Shown here: piece after piece, positions 12,765-24,917 of the stretch
Numbering within the stretch: position 1 is the first letter of the stretch
How the letters are laid out: every line of letters begins with the position of its first letter
Assembly: GCA_013400975.1 (NCBI GenBank)
Contig: WBMZ01010153.1
Span: 135,386 to 199,385 of the forward strand
Direction of reading: 5' to 3'
Source: Atrichornis clamosus
Lineage: Eukaryota; Chordata; Aves; Passeriformes; Menuridae
Length of the DNA: 64,000 bases
Program-made: the position numbers and the translations under genes
Notes under the pieces: model-generated
Database searches by the model: none
The model's input: the letters and a program-made list of their open reading frames with translations, nothing else
Told to the model about the DNA's origin: nothing

Positions 12765-13311
12765 CCACCATAAGGTCTTCCCAAAACCTTCTCTTCTGCA
12801 GGCTAAACAACCTCAACTCAGCCTTTCTTCATACGAGTGGTGTTCCAGCACCCTGACTTTTTTGTGGCTCTCCTCTGGATTGCTCCACCAGATCAATGTC
12901 TTTTTTTGCACTGGAAGGCCTAGAGCTGGACATAATACTCCATGTGAGTTCTCATGAGAGTGGAGGAGGAGAGTCACCTCAGCCTGCTGGCTACACTTCT
13001 CTTTATGCAGCTGAGGAAATGGTTGACTTTCTGGGTTGCAAGTGCATACTGCTGGCTCATGTCAAATTTTTCACCTACCATTTTTCCCAAATCCTTCTCT
13101 GCAGGGTTGCACTCAATTCATTCATCCCTCAGTTTATCCTGATAATTCAAATTGTCTGAACCCAGGTGAAAGACCTTGTACTTGGCTTTGCTGAATTTCA
13201 TGATGTTCACCTGGGCCCACTTCTGAAGCCTGTCAAGGTACCTCTTGATGGCATCCTCCCTTAAGCATATCAAATGTACCACTGAGATTGATGTCATCCA
13301 TAAACTGAGAC
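12765..13311 (-). mobile_element. CR1 LINE fragment (RT C-terminal region)
   Basis: Read on the minus strand, this is the end of the CR1 reverse transcriptase coding region: the segment just after the catalytic ADD motif, through the 'evilplysalvrp' block, to a YEERL-type block near 12830. The DNA wording on the plus strand (for example TTCTCTTCTGCAGGCTAAAC and GACTTTCTGGGTTGCAAG) is typical of avian CR1 antisense copies. It stops before the 3' UTR and lacks the catalytic motifs, so both ends are truncated. Several frameshifts and stops are present. The two plus-strand open frames inside (12896-13159 and 12954-13142) are antisense artefacts. Confidence 0.9.
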
Positions 13312-16300
13312 ATCTGAAAATAATAGTACAGTAGGATTAACTCTGAGAAAAGATCTCCTCTTGAAGATATTGTATGACCTAAGATGAATGCTGTCAGGAA
13401 GAAATAAACTGCATAATCACTCTGTCCTTATCATTCACAGTCTGTGCCATAAGCCCCTGGGAGCCCTGAAGACCCACACCTATCCACACATACCTCCTGT
13501 TTCTTTCATACTTAAGCAATACATTATTTGCTTTTTAGATTCTGGATATATGTTTTGGGGTTTTTTTTGTCTTCTTTGTTCTCTTATCCTATTTTAAATG
13601 TTTGTCTGACAGAATTTATGATTCTTTTTACAGGGAAAGATAGGATTTAGCAGCTTGACTCAAGTAATCTTGCAGATTTTGCCATTTACAAATACTGACT
13701 TTTGTCTTACATTTTCTGCTGTAGTAAGTTATGCTCTCCATAATTCTATTATAACACAGTCAACATATGTCTATCCTGAATGAAAATTTAATTTTTCCCA
13801 TGTTAGATATTAAGGTAACTTTGACTAGTTATGCTATTAAAAGAAACAGCAAAATCCAATGAAAAATCCTTTCTGTAATTTGATGTCACAGTACTTGTTA
13901 TTTTGGTTGAGTTTTATTCCTGCAATTTTGAAATAATTTATATTGCGGGCACTTCAGTTTAGTGGCCTCCATGTTTTCAAACAATTCCTGTATATTATCA
14001 CTTCCAATTTACTCCTCCTGTGTGCTTTTAGAACTCATAATCCTAAAAAGAAATGGTTTGAAGGATACACCTCTTTAACCTAGCTGGTTAAGGCACTGCA
14101 CCTGTTTAAGAGAGTCAGATTATTATTACTAATTAATTATCAGAAATAGTGATTAAAAGTAATAGCAAATTAGTAACATTTTTGATCTTCTTTATTGCAA
14201 AGCATTCAATATTGTTTTCCTAACTAAAAAGTCCGTAATGCAATACTACTTACATAAATTTATTTTAGTGAACTAACCTTTAAATATATAGATTTACATT
14301 ACCAGAACCCCCTTCACTGACACCTTTCCTTGAGTTACATTTTATGAGAAGACTCTCTCCTTTTTCTGATTTCTGTCAACTGCATGGCATAATTTGTTCT
14401 TTTGCTGCCATGATGTTCCAGCAATCATTGTAATTAATAATGGCTGTTATGTATGTTACCTCCAGTGCCTGATTCTGTTTCCCACTATACCATGTTTCAG
14501 CACAACTTTTAATTTCATTTTTAATTTATTGTCTATACTGAAAGCAATAAGTAAGGCTTCCACCCCTAATTTTGAGGTATTCTTCCTGGTTCTGGGTTGG
14601 AATCCACACTTTACACAAGTTCAGTTGTTAATACTGCCTTAATTTTATTAACAAAGCTCTGGCCTCATCAGCCTTGATCATAAATATCACACCTGCATCA
14701 GTCCCTAATAGTATCTGCCTCTGGCAAAAGGGAATATTTTAGATTGTCTTCCTATTACTTTGCATACTTTTTAATTCATTTTTATGGTTTTCATAACAAA
14801 GGCAAAGGCAAACTTTTGTTAGTTGACCCTATTATTTCAGCATGGATGATGTTGTGCTTATAGGGAGATAGATATATAATCTGCAAAAAATGACTGCCAT
14901 TACTATTTTATAGTAATCATAAGGAATGCTAAAGTGGATTAAGGAGTTTCTTCCAATTAAAGTAGAAATTCAGTATCAGTTGCTTTATGGCTAGTCTCTA
15001 AAGTATTCTGGGATCCAAGTATTGTTGATCAAGAACAACGGGCATTTTGAAGTGTTATTTGGTATAAGATCCCTTTACTACTGATGTTTAATATTTGAAA
15101 TGCAGTTTTGGCCAATAGAAACTGTAAAGACCCAGTTGCTTCAGATGATTTTCAGATAGGCAAAGGCCAAAATCCTCCATGAATTGCTACAGACATTAAA
15201 AAGTTTCTCAAGCAGCTGCTTTGTTCATGGCTCTCTGACACTTTATCATGTTGTTGTTTTTTTAATGTAAATAACTTCTGAGTGTATTCATCATTCAGCA
15301 TGGGAAAATAAACAAGTACAGACTGATGCTAGAAGAAGGATAATAATGTAAGAATTTCCACCTATCAGCTCAACTTCACAGTGAATTGAATGGACACTGC
15401 ATAAGCAAGCAACATTGTTTGAAAATCCTATTAATATTTTAGGAATCTTAAGAATTAATGAACTCTCTTATGGTGAGTGTCATCTTCCTCTCTTTTGCAG
15501 TATTGATACATATAGCCACTATGATGAGGTTTTTGCTGAGAGTATTTATATGCTGAGGAGAGACTTTTCAAAAGCTACCTACAAAAAAAATCTTCAGAAA
15601 ACATCTCCCTTTTGCTTGTTCTTTTTCTTAAAGAGGATTGAAAAATGCCTAATGTTCTCTTAGTGAAATTGATTACCTTTTTTAGAAACAATTTTAATCA
15701 TTTTATCTTAATCTTACATCTGCAAATATTACTACTCAGTATGGTTTTGTTAGTTAAACTTATTCTTTATTTATATTTAGTTAGCTAAAATTATTATTGT
15801 TAGAGATATTTGTTATGTGAGGTACTATGAGTAACACTTACTATTTAGGCATAAACATTTTTATTAACACATGCTGGTGCGGTTCTACTTGTTTTAAAAA
15901 TACAGAGGCCTTTTTTTTAACTCCACCACCATTAAAAGAAACTCGGAATCAATTTTATTCTTTCTGGAAAATGTATATCCCTTGACATTTAACTTAAGAC
16001 ATAGCCAGTAAGTTCACATTCATGTGACAGCACGGTTCAAATTGATGAAAACAATGTATTCCTTGTGTCATTGTAAATTTGATAAAAATCTGAGCACAAT
16101 AAACAAAAATGGGGAGGTGTGTTCCTGCAAGAACTAGCAAAGGTTTGCTGTTCTGTTTTTCAAGAAATTTTTTTTTTTCTCCAATCAGTTAATTGAATTT
16201 AATATTTTTACTGTATAAGTTGTTATTAGTGTTTAATGTAGTGGCTGGAAAAACCCAAAGACAAATAAAAAACCAGTTCAGAAGGAAATGAGACATGGAT

Positions 16301-19300
16301 ATTTCAGCTGGATATAGCACTTGTGTTATGCCAATAGGCCTTATATATTGCAATAGATCATTAAACATGCAAAAAATGAGTGTTCATTGGAAGTACTTAA
16401 GACATAGAAGTAACCTAATTTTGAGATATATATTGCAATGACTTAATTTATGCAACTGCAGCTATGGGCATTCTATGCCTTTGATGATTTGGCCACATGA
16501 AACTACAAAACCAGACAGAACAACAAGTTATACATGAAAAATGAGAAGAAACAATAGGAATAATTCAGCATGAAACTAGAGATTTTAATAGAAGATTGTC
16601 CCATTTTTTTACAATGAGCACTATTTAAAAATTCCACCTGTAGGCCAAATCAGTCTTCTATGATCGTGGTAGGATTGACACTTGAACATTACTTTAGGAT
16701 CTTGCTTAGAACAAAGGAATAAAAGCTATTTTAATCAACTCTTCTTCTTTTTAATCAGTGCAACATGCGTTTCATGAACAATTTATGGCACTCGACAAAA
16801 ACATGGGACTTCTTTCAGATTTGTGAAAAACAAAAGAAAAAGGTATCCTAAAAGAGAACACCATCGCTATGGATAGAAAACAGGCAGAATACAGTAGGAT
16901 ATGAGCAGGCATAATTGCATGCTTTGATATTTATGATGAAAGACCTGAGCTGAAAGAAAAATGACAAAAATGCTATCTTAGCCTTTTATGAAACAAAGAA
17001 AACCTGAAGGTCGTGCAATAGTAATTTTCATCATTCCTTCCAAAGCCTTGGCAAGCTTTGAAAATTCATATGTAATAGCAGCTAGCTTTTCTAAGTGAAA
17101 GTGCTTTGAAATCATCTTGGGATATACAGTATATAAAAGAAACCTTCATTTTTCAACTGCAACAAAAGCAAAATTATATTTCTGAATCTTAAGCTGACTA
17201 TTTTAAATTATGTTGTCTTAGCTCTTGAAAAATCTTTCATTACATTGTACAATTAATTTCCTTAAACTCAAAATGTTCTGCTGTATCTATTAATTTGAAA
17301 AGAAATTGCTTCTGTATATCAGGAAAAAAAAGGTTTTAAAATTTGCCATGTATTCACTAAATACAGAAAACTTGTCTGGCAAAAATCCACTGACAAGGAC
17401 ACAAGAAATGCAAGCTAAGAATACATAATAAAAAAAGGATGTTTCCTGTGAAATTCTTACAGCTGCATAGCATTCTGAGTTTCATTTCAATCCAAATTCC
17501 TCTTTGTACAAAGTAAATGGTTAAATTTAAAGTTCTCTACAATATCAACTTTAAGAAAATAGTCTTTAATGAAGAAGCATATTCTACCTCCTAAAATTCA
17601 TTTCTCATTTCTGAATGGGAGGGATTAATTTTACTAATAAATAATTCTTTATTAGTGTCTGCATTTGCTTGGACTATTGGATCTTTTTTCTGTTTATCCC
17701 CGAACTAAATGTTGAACACTTTTTAAGCTGTAAGTTGACCTCAATGCCTGCTTCCTCCCATTGAGACTGAATCCCCAGCAGCAGGAGAAAATGTGAAAGA
17801 ATAACTATCTCAGAGAAAAAAAAAGAAAGTCCAGTAATTAGAAGCTATTCCAAACTTCAGGAAAAAAAGGGAATATCTGAATAGAAAACTAGTAGGAAAG
17901 CTCTCCAAATGTCTGATTTTCATTCAGTATTACCTATTCTGCATCAATTCCCTTTTCTTTAATTTCTTTTTTCTTAGTAGTGTTCCAGGAAGTTCACTTT
18001 TTGAAAATATGGAAAGGCACAAAACCTACATCTAATATCCCAAACAAATTATGCAACCTGCTGCCTTTCCTAGAAAAGTCAGAAGCAAATGTGCTGCTTC
18101 GATTAAAATAGTCTTTTAGCAGTGACAAAAGCAAAGTCAAAGCCATTATCATGTCTGGGAGTTTTTTTGGGGAAGACCCATTACGTGTTCCCCTCTAGAC
18201 TATCATTATTTGCACATGTGGGCAAAGTAGTTCTGCACTGTGTAGCATCCAAATGCTTCTTTACTTCTTCAGTTTTTCCTGGTCATATGGAGGAATAGTG
18301 TTTAGTTTTAAGACCTTCACGTTATACTTTTTTTTCTTTTGATGTAATTAAACCTTTCAGAACTTAGAGGCAGTGTATTATAAGTTGTCTGTTCTACTTA
18401 ATTAATGTTCGGCACAAACCCACACTGTGCTTGGCTGGCTGCAGTCGCACAATTGGATGTGAAAGGTGAACAAAGTGCAGCTTAGATCCTTGTGCTAAAT
18501 GACCAAGAGAGAGTGTTCGCTAGTGAACAGTGATGGAAATGCTGCAACACTCTCATTTTAAAATAGGGTCTATGATGGCATTCTGTGTGTATTTTAAAGT
18601 TCAGAGAGGTGAAATAATTAGTTAGGTTCAACACCTAAAAGCAGTTATATCCAAATTCTTATTCTGCAAATTCTACATTTAGATTACTGGAAGTGGGATC
18701 AGACACAAATAACTATTTTTTTCGATGGTTTTAGAACCGATATTTTAACCTTGTAAAACCAAAAAATGAGAAACCTAACAGTTTTCCAAGGAGAAAAGAC
18801 AAATCATGAAGATATTAAATGATTTTTGATTATAATAAATATAGAGTCTGACAGAATTAGAAAATTAAGACAAATCCTGCATGGTGAGATACCTAAAGGT
18901 ACTTGAATATCAATTCAGTAGCACAGGTCACTGAGATTTTCTGTTTTAAGTCTGAAAGTGTCATGTTTCGATTCTCAGCATCTGCAGAAGAATTTTAGGT
19001 TTTGACCGCCTTCTGGAAGACAAAGGTTTCTCAGCAGATGTGAAGGTGTGACTTCTGCTGTTATCTTGTTTACCTTTTCCTGTCACTCTCCTCAGAAGAG
19101 GAAGGAGCAGCTGCCCTTAAGGATCAGCCTGCTTCTTTTGTCTCTGCATTTTCCGTTTTCTGGACTTTTCAGAAGAAGTCATATCATTATGATTATGTAA
19201 CCTTTAACACTTTAAAAAGTATTATTTCTTAAAAAAACCCATCCCCAACAAGTTGTTAAAAGCTTATGTCATAAGTGCATGATTAGAAATTGAGAGAATT

Positions 19301-21957
19301 TGTTATTCTTATCATTATTAATAGTATTCCTATCATTGTTAACAAATACAATAAATGCTATTTTTGCCATTGTTCCCATTTATAGTGGTAGTTGTGTTGG
19401 TTCCTGTGTTGGGGGTACTGAGGGTTCACAAGGTAATGCTCTGTTGTATCGGAACCTGTATAAATATACCGATATTCTGAAGGGCTTACCAGTGAAATGC
19501 AAGACCACTAACAACAATTGGCTACAATAAATGGACTGGAGTAACATAGTGGAGTGAAGAGATGTCATTTAAATGTCTCTCCCAGTACAGACCTCTGGAA
19601 TTGTTCTCAGGAGGCAGCTATTTCTCTTCATTGGTTACATTACATCAGAGAAGTTTGCACTATGTCACTCCTAACCAATGTCATTATAGTAGAATAAAAT
19701 ATTGCGGAGGGGTATGCATGTGATGTTTCTACTAACACAGCACTTTGCTATTTGAATATATTCTAAAACTGAATGAAAGTGAAGATTGGTCCTTTGCATC
19801 ACTGACTCAGTGTGACACTTATCTTTCTTCTGCCAGTTTTTATAATTACATAGGTACTAAATAGTCAAATGAGATCTTCTGGAATTTTCCAAAATCCTCA
19901 GACACTATGTTTTGGAAGATAAACTTAAGGGATCATCCTGTTTGCATTTTCAGCTGCTTAAATACTTCTAATGATTTAGCACTAGTTCCCTAAATAAAAT
20001 ATCCCTGGTTCCTTGACACAAAAAGTCTATCCAGGCAACCAATCAGGATGAACCCCCAAACTGCTGATTTTCACTCACCTCCATTTGATTTTTCCTAAAA
20101 ATGATAAGCATAGAATAACAGTCAGCTATAAGGTACCATAGAAATATTTGTTGGGGTTTTTTTAATAAGTATTTTGTAATTTTCAGTGAGTGCACCCTTT
20201 CCTTTGTACTTGTCTAACGAGTCAGGTACAATTTTTATTTATTTTGCCATGGGCAAATATTTTCTTGTAGCAGTTAGGGAAAATTTTGTTAGTTTTTGAA
20301 AAGAGATTATAACAAATGTATCAACATCTTCAACTGATATAATTGTGACTATGCTATATGACTGTATTTTTTCAGCCAGCTTTATCTACAAATACCTTCA
20401 GAAGGAGTGGTGAAACCCAAACGTAAAAGGGCTCTTCAAATAGAACAGAGAAACTTGTTCAATGCTTATGTCAAAATTGTATATAGATGTGCTTAGTTTG
20501 AATTTGTAAGTCTCGCCTAAATTCTCTTCAAAACAGCCAACAGAATCTAGAAATTACACAAGGATATAGTGGAGTGAAAGTTCCAGTTGTGTTCCTGAAC
20601 TAAACAGGACACAATACATCATTTCTGTACAAATAATTGTGTACATGGATGGGATAGGCAGTGTCCACCTACTGCTTGAATTCAGAATTCTAAGCATTTT
20701 CCCCCTGTATGTCAAATTTTTTGAGTTGGTCAAAGATACTTCAAAAGTTATTGTCATGACTGTGAGATACACAAGCAATTTGATCATATTAATCTTATAT
20801 TAGATTAAAAAATGGGGATGAAGCTTCACAGCACTTAATGAGACCAATATACAGTGCTACAAAATGCAAGTGGGTTTTTTTCAAAATCATATGTTTACTA
20901 ATTTGGTTTTCGTTGAGAGTATAGAGGCTCAAAATGTGAGCTGAATGTAAGTGATGAAAGAATCTGGGATGATTTTGGAACAGCTCTGGGCAGCTCAAGC
21001 TGTCCCATTTTGTTCTTTGAAAAGGAGGCACACAATCACCTGAGACTACAGGATAAATCATTACCACAAGTAAAGATGACTGAAGAGAAAGAAATACAAG
21101 AGAGACTTGACTTCACCTAAATGCTGTCAAATCTCGGACACAGAAGAGGAGTGACATAATGCCCAATCATTTTTCAGAGACTTGCATCTAACAAATCACT
21201 CTGCAAAAATAATTAAATGTAGGAACCGCTTGTCCTAAGTTTTGGTTGTTTTCTGTCAGGGTTGTATGAGAAGTTAATAGACACTTCTGGGCTTCTGGAG
21301 AATTCTCTATGGGTGGGAGAAGGTCTCTAGAATACAGGTCTTGTGTCTTAGATGATGCTTGCTGCAAAATTACCACTTAGGATTTATCACAAATAAATTT
21401 AGGGTGAATCACCTGAGGTTACCTCAGCTAACATTTATATTAAATAAAATAAAAAGTCTCTCCAAAGAGCAGTTCAGTTTACCTGAGACACAAGAACTCT
21501 GAAGGTGCTTATTTTCCTTCATTGATTACTCCTTCCTAAAGTCACTGGGGTAACAACAGTTAGGTGAATACAATAACTCTTAATATCCTATCTACATTTT
21601 TTCCCCTAAATGCATTTGTACAACTGCTACTATTACTGAGGAAATAAAAACTTAGTGGTTAACTTTTTGCATGTGTCTGTCTAAAGAGAGACCAAATGCA
21701 TAATTTTTCAAGTCAGAGACCATTCACAAAGAGAGGGTGGGAAGACAAAGCCTGTGAAGAGACCTCTGAAAGAGAAATCCAACATAAGTTTTAAAGGGAA
21801 TAACTTTTCTACGTTACAAAGAGACAGAGCAAATAACAGGTACAGTATAATTCTCATAAAGATACGTATTTCTGTATTGATCAGTTTCTTGGTCAAAAAG
21901 TCCAACAATAGAACAAAGCAAAATCAAAATAAAACTAGCCAGACATCCTTTTCTTCA
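13312..21957. other. Long unassigned AT-rich stretch
   Basis: No exon, RNA gene, CR1 or LTR recognised in more than 8 kb. The open frames (for example 15415-15663 plus, 20795-21067 minus) are short and have no recognisable domains. A near-palindrome lies at 20673-20696. The rest looks like ordinary non-repetitive intergenic or intronic DNA. Confidence 0.55.
20673..20696. repeat. Imperfect palindrome around GAATTC repeats
   Basis: TGCTTGAATTC, one A, then GAATTCTAAGCA. The arms are complementary apart from one extra base on the right. Contains two GAATTC sites 12 bp apart. Confidence 0.7.
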
Positions 21958-21959
21958 TT

Positions 21960-22088
21960 AAAAAAGAAGAAGAAAGAGAAAGAGAAAAAGAAAGAGAAAA
22001 AGAAAAAGGAAAAATAGAAAGAAGAAGAGAAAGATAAAAAGAAAAAGCAAACCCCAAGAAAATAAAGAAAGAAAACAAGAAAAAAAGG
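21960..22088. repeat. Polypurine (GA-rich) tract, ~130 nt
   Basis: Almost entirely A and G on the plus strand, built of GAAA, GAAAAA and GAAGAA units, with few pyrimidine interruptions (one CAAACCCC segment near 22050). Homopurine/homopyrimidine tracts of this size can form intramolecular triplexes. The lysine/glutamate-rich and phenylalanine/serine-rich open frames that cross it are composition artefacts. Confidence 0.9.
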
Positions 22089-24800
22089 TACATCTGTTGA
22101 GAATTCTTGGTTGTTTACAAACTCAAAATTCAAATGTTTTCATCAAAAGCGTATTTCAGGCAGCAAATGAAGTAATCTTTGTGGAAAGTAATAGGATTTT
22201 ATTCTCATGAGATCCCCCCACAGAGAGGTGGCCACTTCCTTAAATCAGTCAGTCAGGTATGATGATACCTCAAATCCCAACTGCTTGGAGCAAATAAATA
22301 ATAAATGAAGATGGCATTTGAGTCTGAAAAATCATCCATGAGGTCGAGATCCTTCCTTTTGGTGAACTCTGTAAGATGTGTAGTGTGGAAGCAGAAGCTA
22401 AAGGTTAGGAGCTTGACCATGCACTGCACTTCGGCTTGTAAGTTCAAAAGTGGCTACTAACCATGAACCAAACACATCATTGAAGGCTGGGTTTTTTGTG
22501 TTTCTTTTTTTTTACCCTTCAGTCCTTATATTCTAAGGTTTGCTTTCACTCCAGGGGAGTAGAGAGTCAGAAAATGCAGGAAAGAAAAGTTAGCATTCTT
22601 TCTGAGCACAAACCTGCTGCTAAGCTGGTATTTTGTATTGATTTTTCCTGAAGCCTGTAATCTTGAAAGCTTGTAACAGAGGATGAGGTAAATATCATTT
22701 TATTTGCTCAAATAGGTTTAGATTAGATTGAGATGAAAAACTAGAGACAAGCCAAATTAGGACTGAAAGCAGCAATTACAGATTATTGTTTCCAGCAGTA
22801 ACTAGAATAGGTTATTTCACTGATAAAAAGGCTTGCTGAAAGAAAGAATAGGTGATTTTCCTTAGAGCCTTAAAATAATATCAACGAAAGAATAGACAAG
22901 GAAAATATAAACAGAAATTCATAACAAATTTGTTATGTTGCATGTTAAAATAGTCAGGCTACCTGTAGAGTAAATTAGCATGTGAATTATTGAACTTGCT
23001 TAAAATGCACAGTTTAACAATACATACTCAAAATATATACTTCTGAATGTATACAATATGTGTGCTTAGCAAACTAGTAATATGCTTTTCATTGTGTACA
23101 TTTTTTCTCATCTTGTTGAAAAACAAAGCGTACCATACAGCCTGGAGGATAATCATAAAAATCAGCTCTTAAAAGTAATTCCTTCGATAAAATAGTTTCT
23201 GAGGGGAAAAAAAAATGTGTACAAAAGCGTTCAAATGATACTGACAATAAGGCATGGAATTTAAAAGGCTTAACCATGTCTTATCTTAGAGTCTGTTTTA
23301 TTTCTTCATCTTCTGAGCACTTCAAACATATGAGCTGTTATTCCATCTTTAGATCAGTAACTTTGAATTGTTCTACCTGTCATTCTGCAGTGACTAGCAC
23401 AGCTAGATGTCATACAATGATTGTTTGCACTTTCATTCTTTCACATTAAATGGCAATCATCCGGTCCTTTTGATTTGTTTCTTTTATTTAGCCCTGAAGT
23501 TTTTACACTAGAATCTCATTAAAGCTGAACTAGTATACTCCTGTCAAAAAACTAATGGAAAAAGTTTAAAAGAGAAATATTTCACCTATATTGTCACTTA
23601 CTGGTGGAGTTGCATTTATCAAGATTTGCAGAGTTTACTTCTTTAGTACACGTTCTTTTGGCCTTGTTCACCTCTCTCTGCTTTCCCCCATCCTATGGCA
23701 CAAAATTAGGATGATGTTCTCTAACAAACCAGACACCTAAATAAAATAGCAAACAAAAGAACAGCAAATATGGTCTCTTGGAAATGTTTTTTCTCTTCAT
23801 AGGACAGATATCTCCTGTTAGTCAAGGATATTGTCAGAGAATTTTCCTATGCAAAGAACTAAGCACTTCATTGAACAAACATTGTTTACAGAAGTATAAC
23901 TGTATGTCTGAGTTACAGGAACAAATAAATTAAACAAATCCTCAGCAGCTGCTATTTCTAGGCATATATTATAATCTTTGTCATCCACGCAGACAACTAA
24001 GTCCCATCCTTGAAAATAACTCTACAACCTTTTTCCCCTCCAGCAACATTTAGTTTTTGATCCAGGTAAGGCCACTAATTACAGCATCTAAAAAATTGAT
24101 TACTGAGCTCTTCATAAGAGTTCTCAAATTACACACAAGTTATTTATGCAGAAGTATGGCTTGCTATATCAGGAAAAGAAAAATCATACAAGACCCATTT
24201 AATCTATGGTATGAAGGACAATGAAAAATATATCCATTCAATAAGAATCTTCTTTTATCTTATGCTGCTGCACTGACAGATAAGAGAAATATATCATGTG
24301 GATTCTGATCCCTCTATGAGTTCCAGAAAATAAGATAAGGGTCTGCAAAATGCTGGCAAATTAATCCCAGTGAAATTACTAACCATTTTGTCTAAAGATC
24401 CAGTAGTCAGGAGGGATAACTTAGAGGTCACCTTTGCTATTAACGTTAAGGGTTTTCTAGCTGGTATTGTGGCATACATACACTGTACATCTAAATGCCC
24501 GATCTAAAAATGAATTCCTCAGCATTTCTGAATATGCTCCATAGATTTAACTCAAACGATGCAGGGATTTTTCCTCCCATGTAAAACGTGCTGTTTCAAG
24601 CCCTCTGTCTCCCATTTGCCTGTGCATAAATGACGACCTCTTCCTTAGAAACTTAAATGATGTGCAAGCTGCTAGATGTCAAAGGATCCCTGTGGCTTGA
24701 ACACAAAGATAAGATAGTACTTATTAATAAAAAATATGAAATTACTCTGACATGTAATTGTTACAGAAAATGCCTATTTAAGAAATGCATATATAAGAAA
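22089..24800. other. Unassigned AT-rich DNA
   Basis: No gene or known repeat recognised. An 18-bp palindrome lies at 22920-22937. Open frames are short and lack recognisable features. Confidence 0.5.
22920..22937. repeat. Perfect 18-bp palindrome
   Basis: CATAACAAA followed directly by its reverse complement TTTGTTATG. The symmetry ends at the next bases. It is AT-rich and could be chance. Confidence 0.85.
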
Positions 24801-24917
24801 TAATGACCAAAAGGGAGGGCATTTCTCAGCAGTTAATGACTAGATAGAAAAGTTAATGGCTCCAGGTGAAGTCAAGGTCGCATAACTCAGCCTGTCATTA
24901 ATAGCTTGGAAATGCCC
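24801..24917. promoter_or_regulatory. Inverted repeat with clustered TAATGAC motifs, possible regulatory element
   Basis: A 24-nt arm at 24817-24840 (GGGCATTTC...TTAATGAC) is repeated in inverted orientation at 24894-24917 with 20 of 24 positions matching and a 53-nt spacer. Homeodomain-type TAATGAC-like motifs occur at 24801, 24834, 24854 (as TAATGGC) and inverted at 24894. An 11-nt direct repeat AGTTAATGRCT lies at 24831 and 24851. The spacer has TCAAGGTCG, one base off a nuclear-receptor extended half-site. The motif density is seen directly; a regulatory role is inference. A remnant of a small inverted-repeat transposon is the main alternative. Confidence 0.35.

Noticed and set aside
14078..14125. 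tRNA-like wording CTAGCTGGTTAAGGCACTGC, suggesting a tRNA or tRNA-derived SINE
   Set aside because: No matching B box, anticodon arm or acceptor stem pairing could be found around it.
18508..18530. TGTTC...GAACA near-palindrome resembling a steroid-receptor site
   Set aside because: The half-sites point outward rather than forming the usual inverted repeat with a 3-bp spacer, so it is likely chance.
21754..22133. Lysine/glutamate-rich plus frame and Phe/Ser-rich minus frame
   Set aside because: Both are direct translations of the polypurine tract.
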